This document shows positions 48,980 to 59,306 of a stretch of 64,000 bases of DNA, in pieces. Position 1 is the first letter of the stretch, and every line of letters begins with the position of its first letter. The stretch lies in contig NZ_CP121472.1 of the NCBI RefSeq assembly GCF_036208045.1, positions 1,437,531 to 1,501,530 of the forward strand. Direction: 5' to 3'. A program made the position numbers and the translations under genes. Source of the DNA: Thiorhodovibrio winogradskyi (GTDB lineage Bacteria; Pseudomonadota; Gammaproteobacteria; Chromatiales; Chromatiaceae). The notes below the pieces were generated by a model. The model worked only from the letters and a program-made list of their open reading frames with translations. It had not been told where the DNA came from and did no database searches.

Positions 48980-50266
48980 TTAGTGATCAACGGAAGTATC
49001 CCTCGCGCTATCGCGCATATAGCGAAGGACAGCTTGACCGAGAGCACGCATGAAAGGATAGGCAATGGTCTCGTACTCATACTGGCCATCGTTCATGATC
49101 TGATTTTTATTCGTATAGATGCTCGCCGATAGAAAAAAATCGACACCCTGTGACATATCACGGATGTAGGCAACATCGGACACAAAGCCATAGGACAGAC
49201 CTACTTTATTCATAATCTGGAGATCATGCGGCATTCGCTCCAGTCCTCCAACCAGAAGGTACTTGCGAAAGCTGTCCGGTTGGCTGCCTCCGGCATCTCT
49301 CGGTCGCATTGCCATGGTTTTTAGCAAGAAAGCGCGATCCTTCTCACTGATCGAAAAGCGATGTTGTTCCGCGGCAACCCATGGCTCGACCAGGGCGATC
49401 AACATCTGATGGAGATCGCCAAGCGGAAGATAATTCTTGTCCGAAAAATCCATGGGTTCATTCAAGGTTCCCAGTGCCGTGCGGGTTTTTCGTCCGACGC
49501 GCATGTCCCCTCGCGGTGGCGTCGCCACGTGTCTAGCTGTCCGCGATGCTTGTTGGTGGCGGATATTGCCAGCCTGATCAAAAAAGGTGACGGCGCCAGT
49601 TGTGTCGCCGAGGTCGCCACCGCAGCCGGGTTTAAAGCGGCGGTGAATCCTGCCCTGATAACCAAGCGTGCGCAGGCGGTTATTGATTCTGTCTTGTCCC
49701 AAGAATTCAAACAGCCGATTATAAGCGTCGTTATTGCTGTAGATGAAGATCTGTTCAATGCACTCCTGGACGCTATTGCAGCTATCGGCCGGGTACTGAC
49801 TGCATTGATTTGCCGGAACAATTTTAAACTGATTTTCTTTGCTTAAACCCAGCTCCTTGAGTCGCTCGAGTGCGAAGAGCGCGATGGGCAACTTCACCAG
49901 GCTGGCTGGATAATAGTAGTGCTCGTCCTGGTGAAAGCTTGAATTGATCAAGCGCGGGCGATTCGAGGGCTTGCGCTCGATCTGGGTAAAGATTATTTGT
50001 ATTCGATATCTCTCGGAATTTTCAATGTAATCGCGTAGCAGGGGATCAGTTTGCAGGATTTGCATTAGCACCTCGGATTCCTTGGAAGGAAAAGATGCCT
50101 GCCTGAGCGTCATTCTTGGGTCGGTATGGGAACCCGAGTTTCTACTGGCACTGTGGTCGGATTTCGCGGATGACATGGAGCAGCCCTGAAGTAGCGGAAA
50201 TCCGTAGATCACCAAGGCAATCAAAGCGAGCAGTGGCAGGTAGGCTTTTGGGCAGGGTGCAAACAT
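48980..50266 (-). CDS. Lipoprotein serine hydrolase, beta-lactamase fold
   Basis: Protein of about 428 residues from the ATG at 50266, giving a lipoprotein signal (LIALVIYGFPLLQGC-SMSS); the frame extends to 50323 with a TTG. The beta-lactamase-2 fold is indicated by SLVK (S-x-x-K in YYYPASLVKLPI), SNN (in IFIYSNNDAYNRLF) and NKVGLSYGFVSD (K-x-G). A true class A lactamase would have S-D-N and E166, which I do not see, so it is more likely a penicillin-interacting or esterase-type protein tethered in the periplasm. Gene stands between an antiporter and a permease. Confidence 0.75.
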   Translation of the reverse strand: MFAPCPKAYLPLLALIALVIYGFPLLQGCSMSSAKSDHSASRNSGSHTDPRMTLRQASFPSKESEVLMQILQTDPLLRDYIENSERYRIQIIFTQIERKPSNRPRLINSSFHQDEHYYYPASLVKLPIALFALERLKELGLSKENQFKIVPANQCSQYPADSCNSVQECIEQIFIYSNNDAYNRLFEFLGQDRINNRLRTLGYQGRIHRRFKPGCGGDLGDTTGAVTFFDQAGNIRHQQASRTARHVATPPRGDMRVGRKTRTALGTLNEPMDFSDKNYLPLGDLHQMLIALVEPWVAAEQHRFSISEKDRAFLLKTMAMRPRDAGGSQPDSFRKYLLVGGLERMPHDLQIMNKVGLSYGFVSDVAYIRDMSQGVDFFLSASIYTNKNQIMNDGQYEYETIAYPFMRALGQAVLRYMRDSARDTSVDH

Positions 50267-50359
50267 GATGATGTGTTGGTGCTCGCAAGCCTTCTGTGAC
50301 ATTGTGAATAAAAGGTGGCTCAATACTCAATCGTGAGTGACACTGGTACGCCGTGAAAG

Positions 50360-51703
50360 CTAGTCAGTCAGCGCGGCTGCGACCCTTCGCGTCATGCGTG
50401 AATTCAGGTGACTATTCCAGGCATACAACAAAAGTCCGCTGAGGACGGTTGCCAGTCCGACAATGGATTCAATAGGTTTCTCCCACAACAGGAACACCAA
50501 CATCCAGCCCGTGATGATGAGAAAGATCAGGGGTGTCCAGGGATAGCCCCAGGTTAGGTAATGCTGTGGTCGTTGCTGATCGCGCGCCCGCACGATGAAT
50601 AGCCCAATGACGGTTAGAAAAACGGACAAGGACAGGGTAAAACCGATGTAAATGAGAATTGCCTCGAAGGAAGAGGATAGGATCAGGTAACAGACGACCA
50701 CAAACTGGAACAATAGAGCAAGGTAAGGAACACCATTACGATTAGCGCGTTGAAAAGCGGCGAAGATGGCATAGTCTTCGCCCATGGTTTGCAAGACCCG
50801 AGGTCCGGCCCAGGTCATGGCGCTGATGGTCGAAATGAGTCCAAAAGCGATCAGCAAGCTCATCGCGACTCCGGCTGTCTCGCCAAAGATATGGCGCGCG
50901 GCGATATAGCCAACTTCTGTTTGTCCGGCCATTTCCGAGATTGGGGCGCTGTAGAGAAAGACCGCGTTCAATAGCGTATAGAGCAGCATGACCGCGCTGG
51001 TGCCGCCAATCAATGCAATGGGTAAATTGCGTCTTGGCTCGTGAATTTCAGAGGCAATATAGATGGCCGCATTCCAGCCAGAGTAAGCATACATGACATA
51101 GACCAGGGACACGGCGAACTCACTGGACAGGATTTCGGGAACTACTGCTGGTGAATAAGCAAAGGAGATGGGTTGTGGTGTTGCCAAGGCAAAGCCAAAC
51201 AAGATGAACAACAGCACCAAGATCACCTTTAGCGTGGTGACCAGGATCTGAAACAGGCCAATGGTACGAAGTGGGAAAAGATGAATGAATGTGACCGCCA
51301 TGACCGCGATCACCGCGATACTCGTCATCCATGGGCCATGGGTATTTAGCCCCAAAACTGACGTCAAATAGCTCGACATTGCGATTGCGGCCGCCGCGAC
51401 CGGCGCCGCGAAACCGACAGCGATTGAGATAAAACCAGCTAGAAAACCGATCACGGGATGATAGATCCGCGACAGCATGTGATATTCACCACCGGAGCGG
51501 GGCATTCGCGCGCCGAGTTCAGCGTATACCAGGGCGCCGCATAGCGCGACCAGACCGCCAATGATCCAGAGTGCCAGCACGGCAAGGGGTGACTGAATGT
51601 CAATGACCTGATAACCGAGGCTGGTAAAGACTCCGGTGCCAATCATATTGGCTACGACGACCGCGGCGGCCGCGGAGACTCCAATGGCGGGTTTCGAAGG
51701 CAT
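50360..51703 (-). CDS. APC-family amino acid permease
   Basis: Protein of 447 residues with about 12 membrane helices. It starts MPSKPAIGVSAAAAVVVANM and has the substrate-loop IGTGVF, then LVYAELGARMPRSGGEYHML typical of the APC superfamily (YfnA/GadC-like). Substrate unknown, likely a cationic or neutral amino acid. The ribosome binding site is weak. It is followed, 94 bases on, by the lipoprotein serine hydrolase on the same strand. Confidence 0.9.
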   Translation of the reverse strand: MPSKPAIGVSAAAAVVVANMIGTGVFTSLGYQVIDIQSPLAVLALWIIGGLVALCGALVYAELGARMPRSGGEYHMLSRIYHPVIGFLAGFISIAVGFAAPVAAAAIAMSSYLTSVLGLNTHGPWMTSIAVIAVMAVTFIHLFPLRTIGLFQILVTTLKVILVLLFILFGFALATPQPISFAYSPAVVPEILSSEFAVSLVYVMYAYSGWNAAIYIASEIHEPRRNLPIALIGGTSAVMLLYTLLNAVFLYSAPISEMAGQTEVGYIAARHIFGETAGVAMSLLIAFGLISTISAMTWAGPRVLQTMGEDYAIFAAFQRANRNGVPYLALLFQFVVVCYLILSSSFEAILIYIGFTLSLSVFLTVIGLFIVRARDQQRPQHYLTWGYPWTPLIFLIITGWMLVFLLWEKPIESIVGLATVLSGLLLYAWNSHLNSRMTRRVAAALTD

Positions 51704-51771
51704 GTCAAGTGATGGGGCTGGCGAATGGAGAGAACGTGGAGGTTAGCACAGGGAGGCGCGATGCGTTGCCT

Positions 51772-53013
51772 TTAAGGGCGGGAGAGGGATCCTGCGTTCT
51801 CCTTGGACGCGGGTTTGGCCAAGGGCTGGCGGCGGCGGGCAATAAGATGATTCTGCGCGGATGTCCACCAGTGGTATCCCATGCTGAAGGGTAAATTGTC
51901 GATGGAATGGGCTTTTGTCATGTAAGCTTGATTCAGATCCGGCTGAAAGACACCGCTGAAGTCACGAATTGGCGTGGTATAACGGCCGAACAAGAGAATA
52001 TCCCAGTCGGCCTGGTCGAAGTCACGATAGGGTATTCCGGTATCATCTTGAAAAACCGAGTCACTGACCGCGAGCGTTAGCCTCCGGACGCGGCTGAAAG
52101 TGGCATAATGCAGTAGATAGGATGCGGATTTAATGAAGGTATTGGTTGGACCCAGGCCCGTGACATAGGTCTCCAGTGCCCTACAATCCTTAAGACCGGC
52201 GTCAGATACGTCGAGCCGCAGATAGGTTACCTGTTTTTCCGGGCTGTTGTCGTTGGCCCGAAATCGAACGCGCACCCCTGGGATGTTCGCACAGTCCGCT
52301 GGCCTTGGGTCGCGCGATTCGTCAGGCGACGCATCGGCATCGTCGGTTACAAGGCCCCGCGATAAATGCTCGGATGTGTTGGTGTCAAAACGGCCATCGG
52401 GCAATAGCCACCCGTGCTCTATCGCTAGCACCTCATAGCCGCCGCGGGCGATAAAGACCAACAGAAGCGGCAACACTCCATCAAGCTCGCGCCGGTTCAG
52501 GTCGCTCGACATGCGACCGGTAATAAAATAGCCTCGCTGATAGATATCACGCAGCGCCCATTGCACGGCGTCGAGGAGTTGATGTCGCTCCTCGGGCGTT
52601 GCATCCGGGTGAAGCTCAAGCGAGCCGGGTGGCTCAAGCCCAAACAAGAGGTAATCCTGGCTGTGCGGATAAAGCATCAGCGCATGAATCATGTCCGGAC
52701 CTCCAAATGGATAATAGACCGGCAAGTCAGGAAGAATCTCCGACGCCAAGACCTGCGCCTGCCAATCGCGCATGGGCTGAAAGCGGTCCTGTTCAAGCGC
52801 CTGCCAAGCCGTATTAAAGGACTCTTGGTAACTTTGCCACTCATCATCGACGAGTGATTGATAAGTCGAATGTTCGGGTAACGGCAGTCCTGCCAGGTAG
52901 CGGGCGGCATCACCGGGCTGCGCGGCGGCTGGCATGCAGGCAAGGGCGGTAATGAGAATCCACCCAATACACAGCATCCATGAACTTGAGGCCGGGAATC
53001 CCTGGTTTTTCAT
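51772..53013 (-). CDS. Exported protein of unknown function
   Basis: Protein of 413 residues with an export signal (SSWMLCIGWILITALACMPA, cleavage near AAAQ). The mature part, starting PGDAARYLAGLPLPEHSTYQ, has motifs PFGGPDMIHALMLYPHSQDY and FLLFGLEPPGS-like blocks that recur in hypothetical secreted proteins, but no functional family is known to me. Two Cys (DCANIPG, LKDCRALE) could form a disulfide. It lies 68 bases from the permease gene (which is transcribed next), perhaps in one unit. Confidence 0.7.
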   Translation of the reverse strand: MKNQGFPASSSWMLCIGWILITALACMPAAAQPGDAARYLAGLPLPEHSTYQSLVDDEWQSYQESFNTAWQALEQDRFQPMRDWQAQVLASEILPDLPVYYPFGGPDMIHALMLYPHSQDYLLFGLEPPGSLELHPDATPEERHQLLDAVQWALRDIYQRGYFITGRMSSDLNRRELDGVLPLLLVFIARGGYEVLAIEHGWLLPDGRFDTNTSEHLSRGLVTDDADASPDESRDPRPADCANIPGVRVRFRANDNSPEKQVTYLRLDVSDAGLKDCRALETYVTGLGPTNTFIKSASYLLHYATFSRVRRLTLAVSDSVFQDDTGIPYRDFDQADWDILLFGRYTTPIRDFSGVFQPDLNQAYMTKAHSIDNLPFSMGYHWWTSAQNHLIARRRQPLAKPASKENAGSLSRP

Positions 53014-53062
53014 TGGCTAACCTGAACTACAAAATAGAAACAATCACAATTTTTCATTATGT

Positions 53063-53200
53063 TTAAGGAATCCTATCGTTAACAAGTCTGATTCGATCCT
53101 CGAAGCTCGCGATCAGCCACCACCCGGGCGCGTGCCTGATCCGCCGCCAGCGCGAGGTGAGGGCGCACAGCAAGGTGTCGAGGAATACCAGCTCTGGCAC
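53063..53200 (-). CDS. Possible small protein downstream of the signalling operon
   Basis: A GTG-started frame of 45 codons, VPELVFLDTLLCALTSRWRR ... ASFEDRIRLVNDRIP, begins 25 bases after the stop of the PAS hybrid kinase. It is Arg-rich and has no recognised motif or good ribosome binding site. It may be the tail of a lost gene. Listed because the 210-base gap otherwise holds nothing. Confidence 0.25.
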   Translation of the reverse strand: MPELVFLDTLLCALTSRWRRIRHAPGWWLIASFEDRIRLVNDRIP

Positions 53201-53225
53201 TTTGGGGCGATTGAATCAAGCATCC

Positions 53226-55784
53226 TCAACTCATCCGCGTGAGCGGGATAACCCCTGCCTCCTCGCGGCTCGCTTGCCATAGCGCTTCGGCAGCAGCTTC
53301 CAGTTCGTCGCTGGCCGCGCGCGCGGAATCCAAGTCGTCGCGCATGCAGGCCTGCTCGATAGTGTCGGCAATGTCGCGGAGGCGCGTGGCGCTGATATTG
53401 GCGGCCGCACCGCGCAGACTATGGGCATGGCGAAGCAAGATTCCGCCATCCTCGGCATGCAGGGCGTGGCGGATGCGCGCGATTTGAGGGGGTAACCCAG
53501 CCAGGAATTGGGTCAACAGATCGCGTGCGAAGTCGCGGTCGCCCCCGAGACGCGCGAGCAGTTCGCTCCAGTCGAGCGCTGGGGTGGTCATCGGGTCGAT
53601 TACTGGATCAATCAGTGAATCGATAGCGGGTGCCTTTGGAGCCTCGGCGGCTGGCGTTTGCGGCGCGAGCAATTCCGCGACCGGTAACCAGTGTGCCAGG
53701 GCCTTGGTGAGTGCCGGGACATTGAGCGGTTTGGTCAGATAGTCATCCATGCCAGCGCTCAGGCAGTGCTCGCGGTCGCCCTGCATGGCATGCGCGGTCA
53801 TGGCGACAATGGGTACGCCGGGGTTCAGGACACCGGTGCGCGGATCGCGAATGCGGCGGGTGGCGTCCAGGCCATCGAGTTCAGGCATCTGCACATCCAT
53901 CAGCACCAGGTCGTAAGGGATCTGGCGCAGGGATTCGATCACTTCCAGGCCATTGGCCACGGCATCGGCGCGCACGCCCATGCGGCGGAGCTGACCGAGC
54001 GCGACCTGCTGGTTGATCTGGTTGTCCTCGGCCAACAGCACCCGGCCACGGTGGCTTTGCTCACCGCCTCGGTTGCTGTTTAGGCCACCGCTTAGGCCGC
54101 CGGAGATCGCGCTTTGCTCCAGGCGCCGCGGTGCGCGCTCCGCCGCTGGAGACTCGGGTTGGGCGGGCGCGGCGGGACGGAATAACTCGCCAAGCAGGCG
54201 GCGCAAATCCTGATGGCGAATGGGTTTGGGCAGGCAGGCGTCAAAGCCCATGTCCAGGTAATCCGCCGTCTTGCCAGCGAGTGTCAGGGAAGGCAGCAGG
54301 ACCAGTCGCAGCTCGGCCAGACGCGGGTCCGAGCGCAGCGCGCGACCAAGGTTGATCCCATCCATGCCGGGCAGTTGCAGATCAAGCAAGGCGGCGGTAA
54401 AGGGTTCGCCGGCATCCAAGGCCTGGTAGATCAGACGCAGCGCGCCGGGGCCATCGGTTGCCTCGCTCGGGCGCAGGCCCCAAGCCTCCAGCCGTCGGCC
54501 CAGAATCTCGCGATTGTTCGCATGGTCATCGACAATGAGAACCCGCTGCCGGGCAAGCTCTGGCGGTGGTTCGTTGCGGGCCTGGGATTGCAGTTCAAAG
54601 CGCGCGGTGAACCAAAAGGTTGAACCCTGACCCGCGATGCTGTCCACGCCAATGGCACCACCCATGAGTTCGCACAGTTGCCGGGAAATGGCTAATCCCA
54701 GGCCAGTGCCGCCGTACTCGCGGCTGTTGGATGTGTCCACCTGAGAGAATTTTTGAAAGAGTCGCTCACGTTTGTCTGGCGGAATCCCAATGCCGGTATC
54801 AGTGACGCGAAACCGCAGCAAAACCGCGCCATTGGCGGCCGCCGGCGGCTCGCCGATAGATACCTGCACACTCACCAGACCCTGGCTGGTGAACTTGAGC
54901 GCGTTGCCAGCGAGATTGAGCAGAATCTGGCGCAGCCGCCCGGGGTCCCCGCGCAGCCGGGTGGGTACCTCGGGATCGGCGGCGCAGAGAAATTCCAGCC
55001 CCTGATCCTGCGCCCGATAGGCCAGAGTGGTGGTGAAGTCATCGAGCAGTTCCTCGAGATCAAAGTCCAGTGTCTCAAGTTCCAATTTGCCGGCTTCGAT
55101 CTTGGAGAAATCCAGAATGTCGTTGATCAAGCTGAGCAGGGACTCGGCACTGATGCGCACGCTCTCGGCGTAGTGGCGCTGATCAGCGTTCAGTTCGGTG
55201 TCGAGCAATAGCCCGGTCATGCCGATCACGCCATTCATCGGGGTTCGGATTTCGTGGCTCATGTTGGCGAGGAAGTCGCTCTTGGCGCGATTGGCCGCCT
55301 CGGCCTCGGCCTTGGCGAGTTGCAGCGAGTCGTTAGTCACGCGCAGCGCCTGTTCGACAATCTTATAGTCCGTGATATCGCCAATATGCCCATGCCACAG
55401 GGTGCTGCCATCCTTGAGGCGCTGCGGATTGGCCTGGCCGCGCAGCCAACGTTCCCCCCGGCCTGGCAGGCGCACCCGGTATTCGCATTCCCAGCGGCTG
55501 AGTTGCTCGGCCGAGCTATGAATCGACGCCATGACCCGATCAACATCCTCGGGATGCAAGCGGGCGATGGCCGCACCGGCATCCTCGCGCACTTCCTCGG
55601 GGGTGACCTCGTAGATATCGCGGATATGCTCGGAGGCAAAGGGAAAAGCGCTGCGACCGTCGGGATAGAGGCGATACTGATAGAGAACGCCCGGCACCAG
55701 ACGGGAAAGATTGCCGAGTAGGTGATCGTGTTCGTGGGGAGGGTTGGCCAGCTTGGGAGAAGCGGCAACGGGCGTGGTCGTCAT
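53226..55784 (-). CDS. Cytosolic PAS hybrid histidine kinase with REC-REC-HPt
   Basis: Protein of 852 residues without membrane helices. Residues about 25-145 are a PAS_3 domain ([37 protein letters not shown]). HisKA has its His at about 177 ([15 protein letters not shown]), followed by the ATPase domain ([39 protein letters not shown]). Receiver 1 ([22 protein letters not shown]) and receiver 2 ([27 protein letters not shown]) are intact. A C-terminal HPt carries [14 protein letters not shown]. It is the last gene of the operon, overlapping the binding-protein gene by 4 bases. With the HPt it is the probable phosphorelay hub. Confidence 0.93.
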   Translation of the reverse strand: MTTTPVAASPKLANPPHEHDHLLGNLSRLVPGVLYQYRLYPDGRSAFPFASEHIRDIYEVTPEEVREDAGAAIARLHPEDVDRVMASIHSSAEQLSRWECEYRVRLPGRGERWLRGQANPQRLKDGSTLWHGHIGDITDYKIVEQALRVTNDSLQLAKAEAEAANRAKSDFLANMSHEIRTPMNGVIGMTGLLLDTELNADQRHYAESVRISAESLLSLINDILDFSKIEAGKLELETLDFDLEELLDDFTTTLAYRAQDQGLEFLCAADPEVPTRLRGDPGRLRQILLNLAGNALKFTSQGLVSVQVSIGEPPAAANGAVLLRFRVTDTGIGIPPDKRERLFQKFSQVDTSNSREYGGTGLGLAISRQLCELMGGAIGVDSIAGQGSTFWFTARFELQSQARNEPPPELARQRVLIVDDHANNREILGRRLEAWGLRPSEATDGPGALRLIYQALDAGEPFTAALLDLQLPGMDGINLGRALRSDPRLAELRLVLLPSLTLAGKTADYLDMGFDACLPKPIRHQDLRRLLGELFRPAAPAQPESPAAERAPRRLEQSAISGGLSGGLNSNRGGEQSHRGRVLLAEDNQINQQVALGQLRRMGVRADAVANGLEVIESLRQIPYDLVLMDVQMPELDGLDATRRIRDPRTGVLNPGVPIVAMTAHAMQGDREHCLSAGMDDYLTKPLNVPALTKALAHWLPVAELLAPQTPAAEAPKAPAIDSLIDPVIDPMTTPALDWSELLARLGGDRDFARDLLTQFLAGLPPQIARIRHALHAEDGGILLRHAHSLRGAAANISATRLRDIADTIEQACMRDDLDSARAASDELEAAAEALWQASREEAGVIPLTRMS

Positions 55785-57025
55785 TGAGATGCTCCTCCGG
55801 CAGTCGCGTGGCGCAGCGGCACAATCGCACCGGCGATGAAACGCGCCATGTTCACATCCTCTGGACCAAGGGCGTCATGGCTTTTGGCGCTGAAGGCGGG
55901 GTCATAGTCACGCACCAAACCGGCATAAGCCGGCAGCTGCTCGAGCGCCCCGCGCACTATTTTCCGATCGGTGCTCCCCGCCTGGGTGATGGCAAGGGCG
56001 AGAAGATGGACAAGATCGTAGGCATGGGCGAAGCCGGTGGGGGTCTTCACTGGGTCATTTGGGTCATTTGGGTCATTGGCCAGCGTTTGCCCGACCAGGG
56101 GCGGAAATTGCTCGCGGTAGCGGCGCAGCACCCGTTCGGCGCGCGGCGGGCGCGGCGGGTCGAGAAAGGAGAAGGTCTGGGGAAACACCAGATCCACCGC
56201 GTCCAGGCGCGCGCCCAGAGGCGCGGCAAAATCACCACCGGCGATGCCCCAATGGGAAATGACCGGCAGCCGCGCGGACGCGGGCCGCGCCAGCAGCGCG
56301 TCAATCAGATGCACGCCATCAGGCGCGTTGCCGACAAAGATCAGGCTGTCGGCCTCGGCGGCGGTCAGACGTTCCAGGGCCGGAGCAAAGTCCCGCTCAC
56401 CCCAGTTGAACCATTCCACCCGCGCCGGACGCAGTTCCCGGGCATCGAGCGCGGCAAGAAGGGCGCGCTCGTTGGAGCGGCCCCAGCCGGTTTGTTCCAG
56501 CAGCAGGCCGGGTCGGACCAGACCGCGCTCCAGCGCATGCTCCACCAATAGTTCGCCGACAAAGGCGTCGTTGAGTGACAGACGAAAGACATAATTGGGC
56601 TGGTGTCCATGGGTCATCAGCCCGGAACCGGCTGCCCAGGGCACCAGATAGGGGATGCCCCGGTCATGAATGCTGTCAAGCTCGGCGAGAATCACGGGGG
56701 TGTGCTTGCCGCCGAGGATGGCGATCACCGCGGGATCGGCCGCCAGTTGCTCGACATTATGGCGGCCGCGCGCTGGGTTGCGCCGGTGGTCGCGTTCCAC
56801 CAGTTGGAGTTCGCGCCCGAGCACCCCGCCCGCGGCATTGATTTCAGCCATGGCCACCAAGGCGCCGCGCCGGATGGCCTCGCCGGATTGGCGGTCAGCG
56901 CCCGATAAATCGGCATTTAGGCCAACACGGATGGGCGGCGCCGCCGGCGCCAGACCGGCGAACAGGAGCAGGAGCTGAAACAGGATGAGGCCAAGGGCCA
57001 ACCGGAAGCGAAGCGCTTTAGGCAT
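55781..57025 (-). CDS. Leu/Ile/Val-type periplasmic binding protein
   Basis: Exported protein of 414 residues (signal [20 protein letters not shown], then LAPAAPP). Start 57025 overlaps the preceding kinase by 8 bases. The mature part is a type I periplasmic binding fold ([55 protein letters not shown]) like branched-chain amino acid receptors. No permease or ATPase gene lies in the operon. Wedged between two kinases, it probably presents a ligand to the membrane kinases. A 9-bp repeat (DPNDPNDP) lies in a loop near residue 320. Confidence 0.88.
   Translation of the reverse strand: MPKALRFRLALGLILFQLLLLFAGLAPAAPPIRVGLNADLSGADRQSGEAIRRGALVAMAEINAAGGVLGRELQLVERDHRRNPARGRHNVEQLAADPAVIAILGGKHTPVILAELDSIHDRGIPYLVPWAAGSGLMTHGHQPNYVFRLSLNDAFVGELLVEHALERGLVRPGLLLEQTGWGRSNERALLAALDARELRPARVEWFNWGERDFAPALERLTAAEADSLIFVGNAPDGVHLIDALLARPASARLPVISHWGIAGGDFAAPLGARLDAVDLVFPQTFSFLDPPRPPRAERVLRRYREQFPPLVGQTLANDPNDPNDPVKTPTGFAHAYDLVHLLALAITQAGSTDRKIVRGALEQLPAYAGLVRDYDPAFSAKSHDALGPEDVNMARFIAGAIVPLRHATAGGASQ
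56052..56078 (-). repeat. Three 9-bp units in the binding-protein gene
   Basis: GGGTCATTT repeated three times (56052, 56061, 56070; the last ends TTG), encoding NDPNDPNDP in a surface loop. Short unit of three codons, unlike the 12-bp units elsewhere. Confidence 0.9.
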
Positions 57026-59306
57026 CAAGGGGCGGCTCTCCATTAGCATTGAACAAACGCACGAGCAAGGCGTGCAGATCGCGGCCGCGAACCGGCGCGG
57101 ATAGGGTGGCGTCGCAGCCAAGGGCCGTGGCAGCCTGGGGTGATTCAGCATTACTCCCTGTTCTGCCAGAGTCGGTCATCAACACCAAGCGCAGCGCGGC
57201 AAAACGGTTGTCAGTGCGCAGGGCGCGGCACAGCGAAGCGCCGTCCATGCCGGGCAGTTGTTGCTTGATGAGCGCCACAGTAGGTGATGCTCCGAGCGGT
57301 GACGGGCCGGCATTGGCCCCATAGAGCAGTTGCAGGGCTGCGGCGGCATCTCCGGCCAGGAGCGGGTGCAGTGCCCAGGCTGTGAGCAAGGCACCAAGTC
57401 GCGCGCGCTGGTCAGCCTGATCGTCAACAACCAGCACGCCCTGTCCGCGTAGCCCCCGGGGGACATCGCGCGCGGGCGGCGGTGATACCCCGGGCGCCAG
57501 GGTGAGGCGCACCCAGAAGGTCGAACCCACCCCAGGCGCACTTTCAAACCCCAGTCCACCGTCCATCAGCGCGACGAGCTGGCGCACAATGGCCAGCCCC
57601 AGTCCGGTACCCCCATGGCGGCGCGTGGCCGAGCCATCCACCTGACTGAAGGCTTGGAACAACAGACCCTGCTTGTCGGCCGGGATACCCATGCCGCTAT
57701 CACGCACACTAAACTCAATCCAGTGCTGGTCAGCGCCCGCATGCCGGACCGGACTCAGAGTCAGGCATACCTCGCCTTGTTCGGTGAACTTGATGGCATT
57801 GTCAAGCAGCTTGGTTAACATCAGGCTAAGACGCTTGTCATCGCCGTGGCGCCAGGTTGCAAGCGCCGGATCGATCACGTACTGAAACGACAGGCCTTTT
57901 TCCGCGGCACGCCAGGCCAGCGCGTCGCTCAACTCCCCGAGCAGATCCTGGAGATCGAAATCCCGCGGTTCCAGTGTAAGCCGACCGGTTTCAATCGCGG
58001 AGAAATCCAGAATGTCGTCAATGATCGCCAGCAAGGATTCGGCGCTTTCCAGCACGGTTTTCGCCTTGTCGCGCTGATCCGCATCCAGCGGTGTGTCGAG
58101 CAATAACTCGGTCATGCCGATCACGCCATTCATGGGGGTGCGCAACTCATGGCTAATGTTGGCCAGGAACTCGCTCTTGGCACGGCTGGCCTGCTCGGCG
58201 GCATCCGCCAGACGGCGGCTTGCGGCGCTATCGGCGCGCGAGCGGCGTAATGCATCCAACGCGCGATTGAAGGCCCGCGCCAGACGATAGACCTCGCGCG
58301 GCCCGTCGGGCTCCGGGAGCCAAGCCGGCAGATCCCGGTCCATGCGCGCGGCCAAGTCGGTCAGCGCGTGCTCAAGTCGCACAACTGGCCGTGCGGTCAG
58401 GTGAGTGGCAAGCAAAATGGCACTCGTCACGCTCATCAGCGCCAGTGCCATCAATAACAACCAGGAGTGTTTCAGGGTGCGCAGGCCAGTGTCGACCTGG
58501 GCGCGTGGCAGCCCCACCTCGACCACTAGGGTTGCGAGTCCCAGGATGTTCGCGGTGGTCGACACCGCGACCCAGCCGGGTTGTGCCAAAATGGACGCCG
58601 CATCCGCTTGCGCGTGCTGATAGCGGTTGGTGAATAGCCGCTCACCAGTCGCTGTTCTAAGGGAAATAGCGTGTTCGCGTCGATTCCAACTGGCCAGCAA
58701 CTCGGGTAGACCCGCGAACGGCAGCGCGATCACCACCGCACCCTCAGGGGCGCCATGGACAAGAATGGGGGTGGCGAAGACCAGCCCCTCCCGGTCGAAG
58801 CGCAAAAACTCAACGCCCGCATCGATCGCATGCGCGATCTCCGACACCGGCAACGCAGCGGGCGTCCTCTGTTGGTTGGAGAGAATCTCCCGGCCCTGAA
58901 AATCAAGCATGGCAAAGTAGCCGCTGGCCTCGGTGCCCGCTACCCGCTCCAATGAGCGAAACAGCGTGGGCAGATAGCGGTAGCGATCCTGGGTGTCGAT
59001 CAGGCCGTTGATGACCAGATTGTTGCCGGCCAGGGCTCGGGCCTGGTTGCGTAACATGTTCAGGGTGTCGCGCAAAATGTCCTCGCTGTGGTGGGCCAGC
59101 TCCAGCACGTTGGCGTTGAGCCGAGCGTCCAGGGTGTGGCGCACCAGGGTGAAGACCGATGCGCCGAGCACGGCGAACACCACTAGGGTAACCGGCAATA
59201 CCAGCAATAGCACCGCGCCACCCAAGCGTCGGGGGCGACGCGGGCGCGGTTTGGCGGCGGTGGCCGATGCCTGGGTCATGGACCCCGTGGCGATGATGGC
59301 AGTCAT
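57018..59306 (-). CDS. Membrane hybrid kinase with degenerate receiver
   Basis: Protein of 762 residues. Membrane helix 1 at about 29-55 ([20 protein letters not shown]), a periplasmic Cache-like sensor to about 280 ([20 protein letters not shown]), helix 2 ([20 protein letters not shown]), HAMP, and HisKA with His 387 ([15 protein letters not shown]), then an ATPase ([20 protein letters not shown]). The C-terminal receiver keeps the acidic pair (VLVVDDQ), but the phospho-Asp position reads [12 protein letters not shown] (Lys) and the conserved Lys is Ala (LSAPVRG), so it cannot be phosphorylated normally. Lacks a second receiver and HPt. Overlaps the next kinase gene upstream (ATGA) and the binding protein downstream. 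Confidence 0.92.
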   Translation of the reverse strand: MTAIIATGSMTQASATAAKPRPRRPRRLGGAVLLLVLPVTLVVFAVLGASVFTLVRHTLDARLNANVLELAHHSEDILRDTLNMLRNQARALAGNNLVINGLIDTQDRYRYLPTLFRSLERVAGTEASGYFAMLDFQGREILSNQQRTPAALPVSEIAHAIDAGVEFLRFDREGLVFATPILVHGAPEGAVVIALPFAGLPELLASWNRREHAISLRTATGERLFTNRYQHAQADAASILAQPGWVAVSTTANILGLATLVVEVGLPRAQVDTGLRTLKHSWLLLMALALMSVTSAILLATHLTARPVVRLEHALTDLAARMDRDLPAWLPEPDGPREVYRLARAFNRALDALRRSRADSAASRRLADAAEQASRAKSEFLANISHELRTPMNGVIGMTELLLDTPLDADQRDKAKTVLESAESLLAIIDDILDFSAIETGRLTLEPRDFDLQDLLGELSDALAWRAAEKGLSFQYVIDPALATWRHGDDKRLSLMLTKLLDNAIKFTEQGEVCLTLSPVRHAGADQHWIEFSVRDSGMGIPADKQGLLFQAFSQVDGSATRRHGGTGLGLAIVRQLVALMDGGLGFESAPGVGSTFWVRLTLAPGVSPPPARDVPRGLRGQGVLVVDDQADQRARLGALLTAWALHPLLAGDAAAALQLLYGANAGPSPLGASPTVALIKQQLPGMDGASLCRALRTDNRFAALRLVLMTDSGRTGSNAESPQAATALGCDATLSAPVRGRDLHALLVRLFNANGEPPLDA

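Noticed and set aside
48980-50266. Class A beta-lactamase (antibiotic resistance)
   Set aside because: S-x-x-K and K-x-G type motifs are present, but SDN is SNN and the deacylating Glu motif was not found; better described as a beta-lactamase-fold serine hydrolase.
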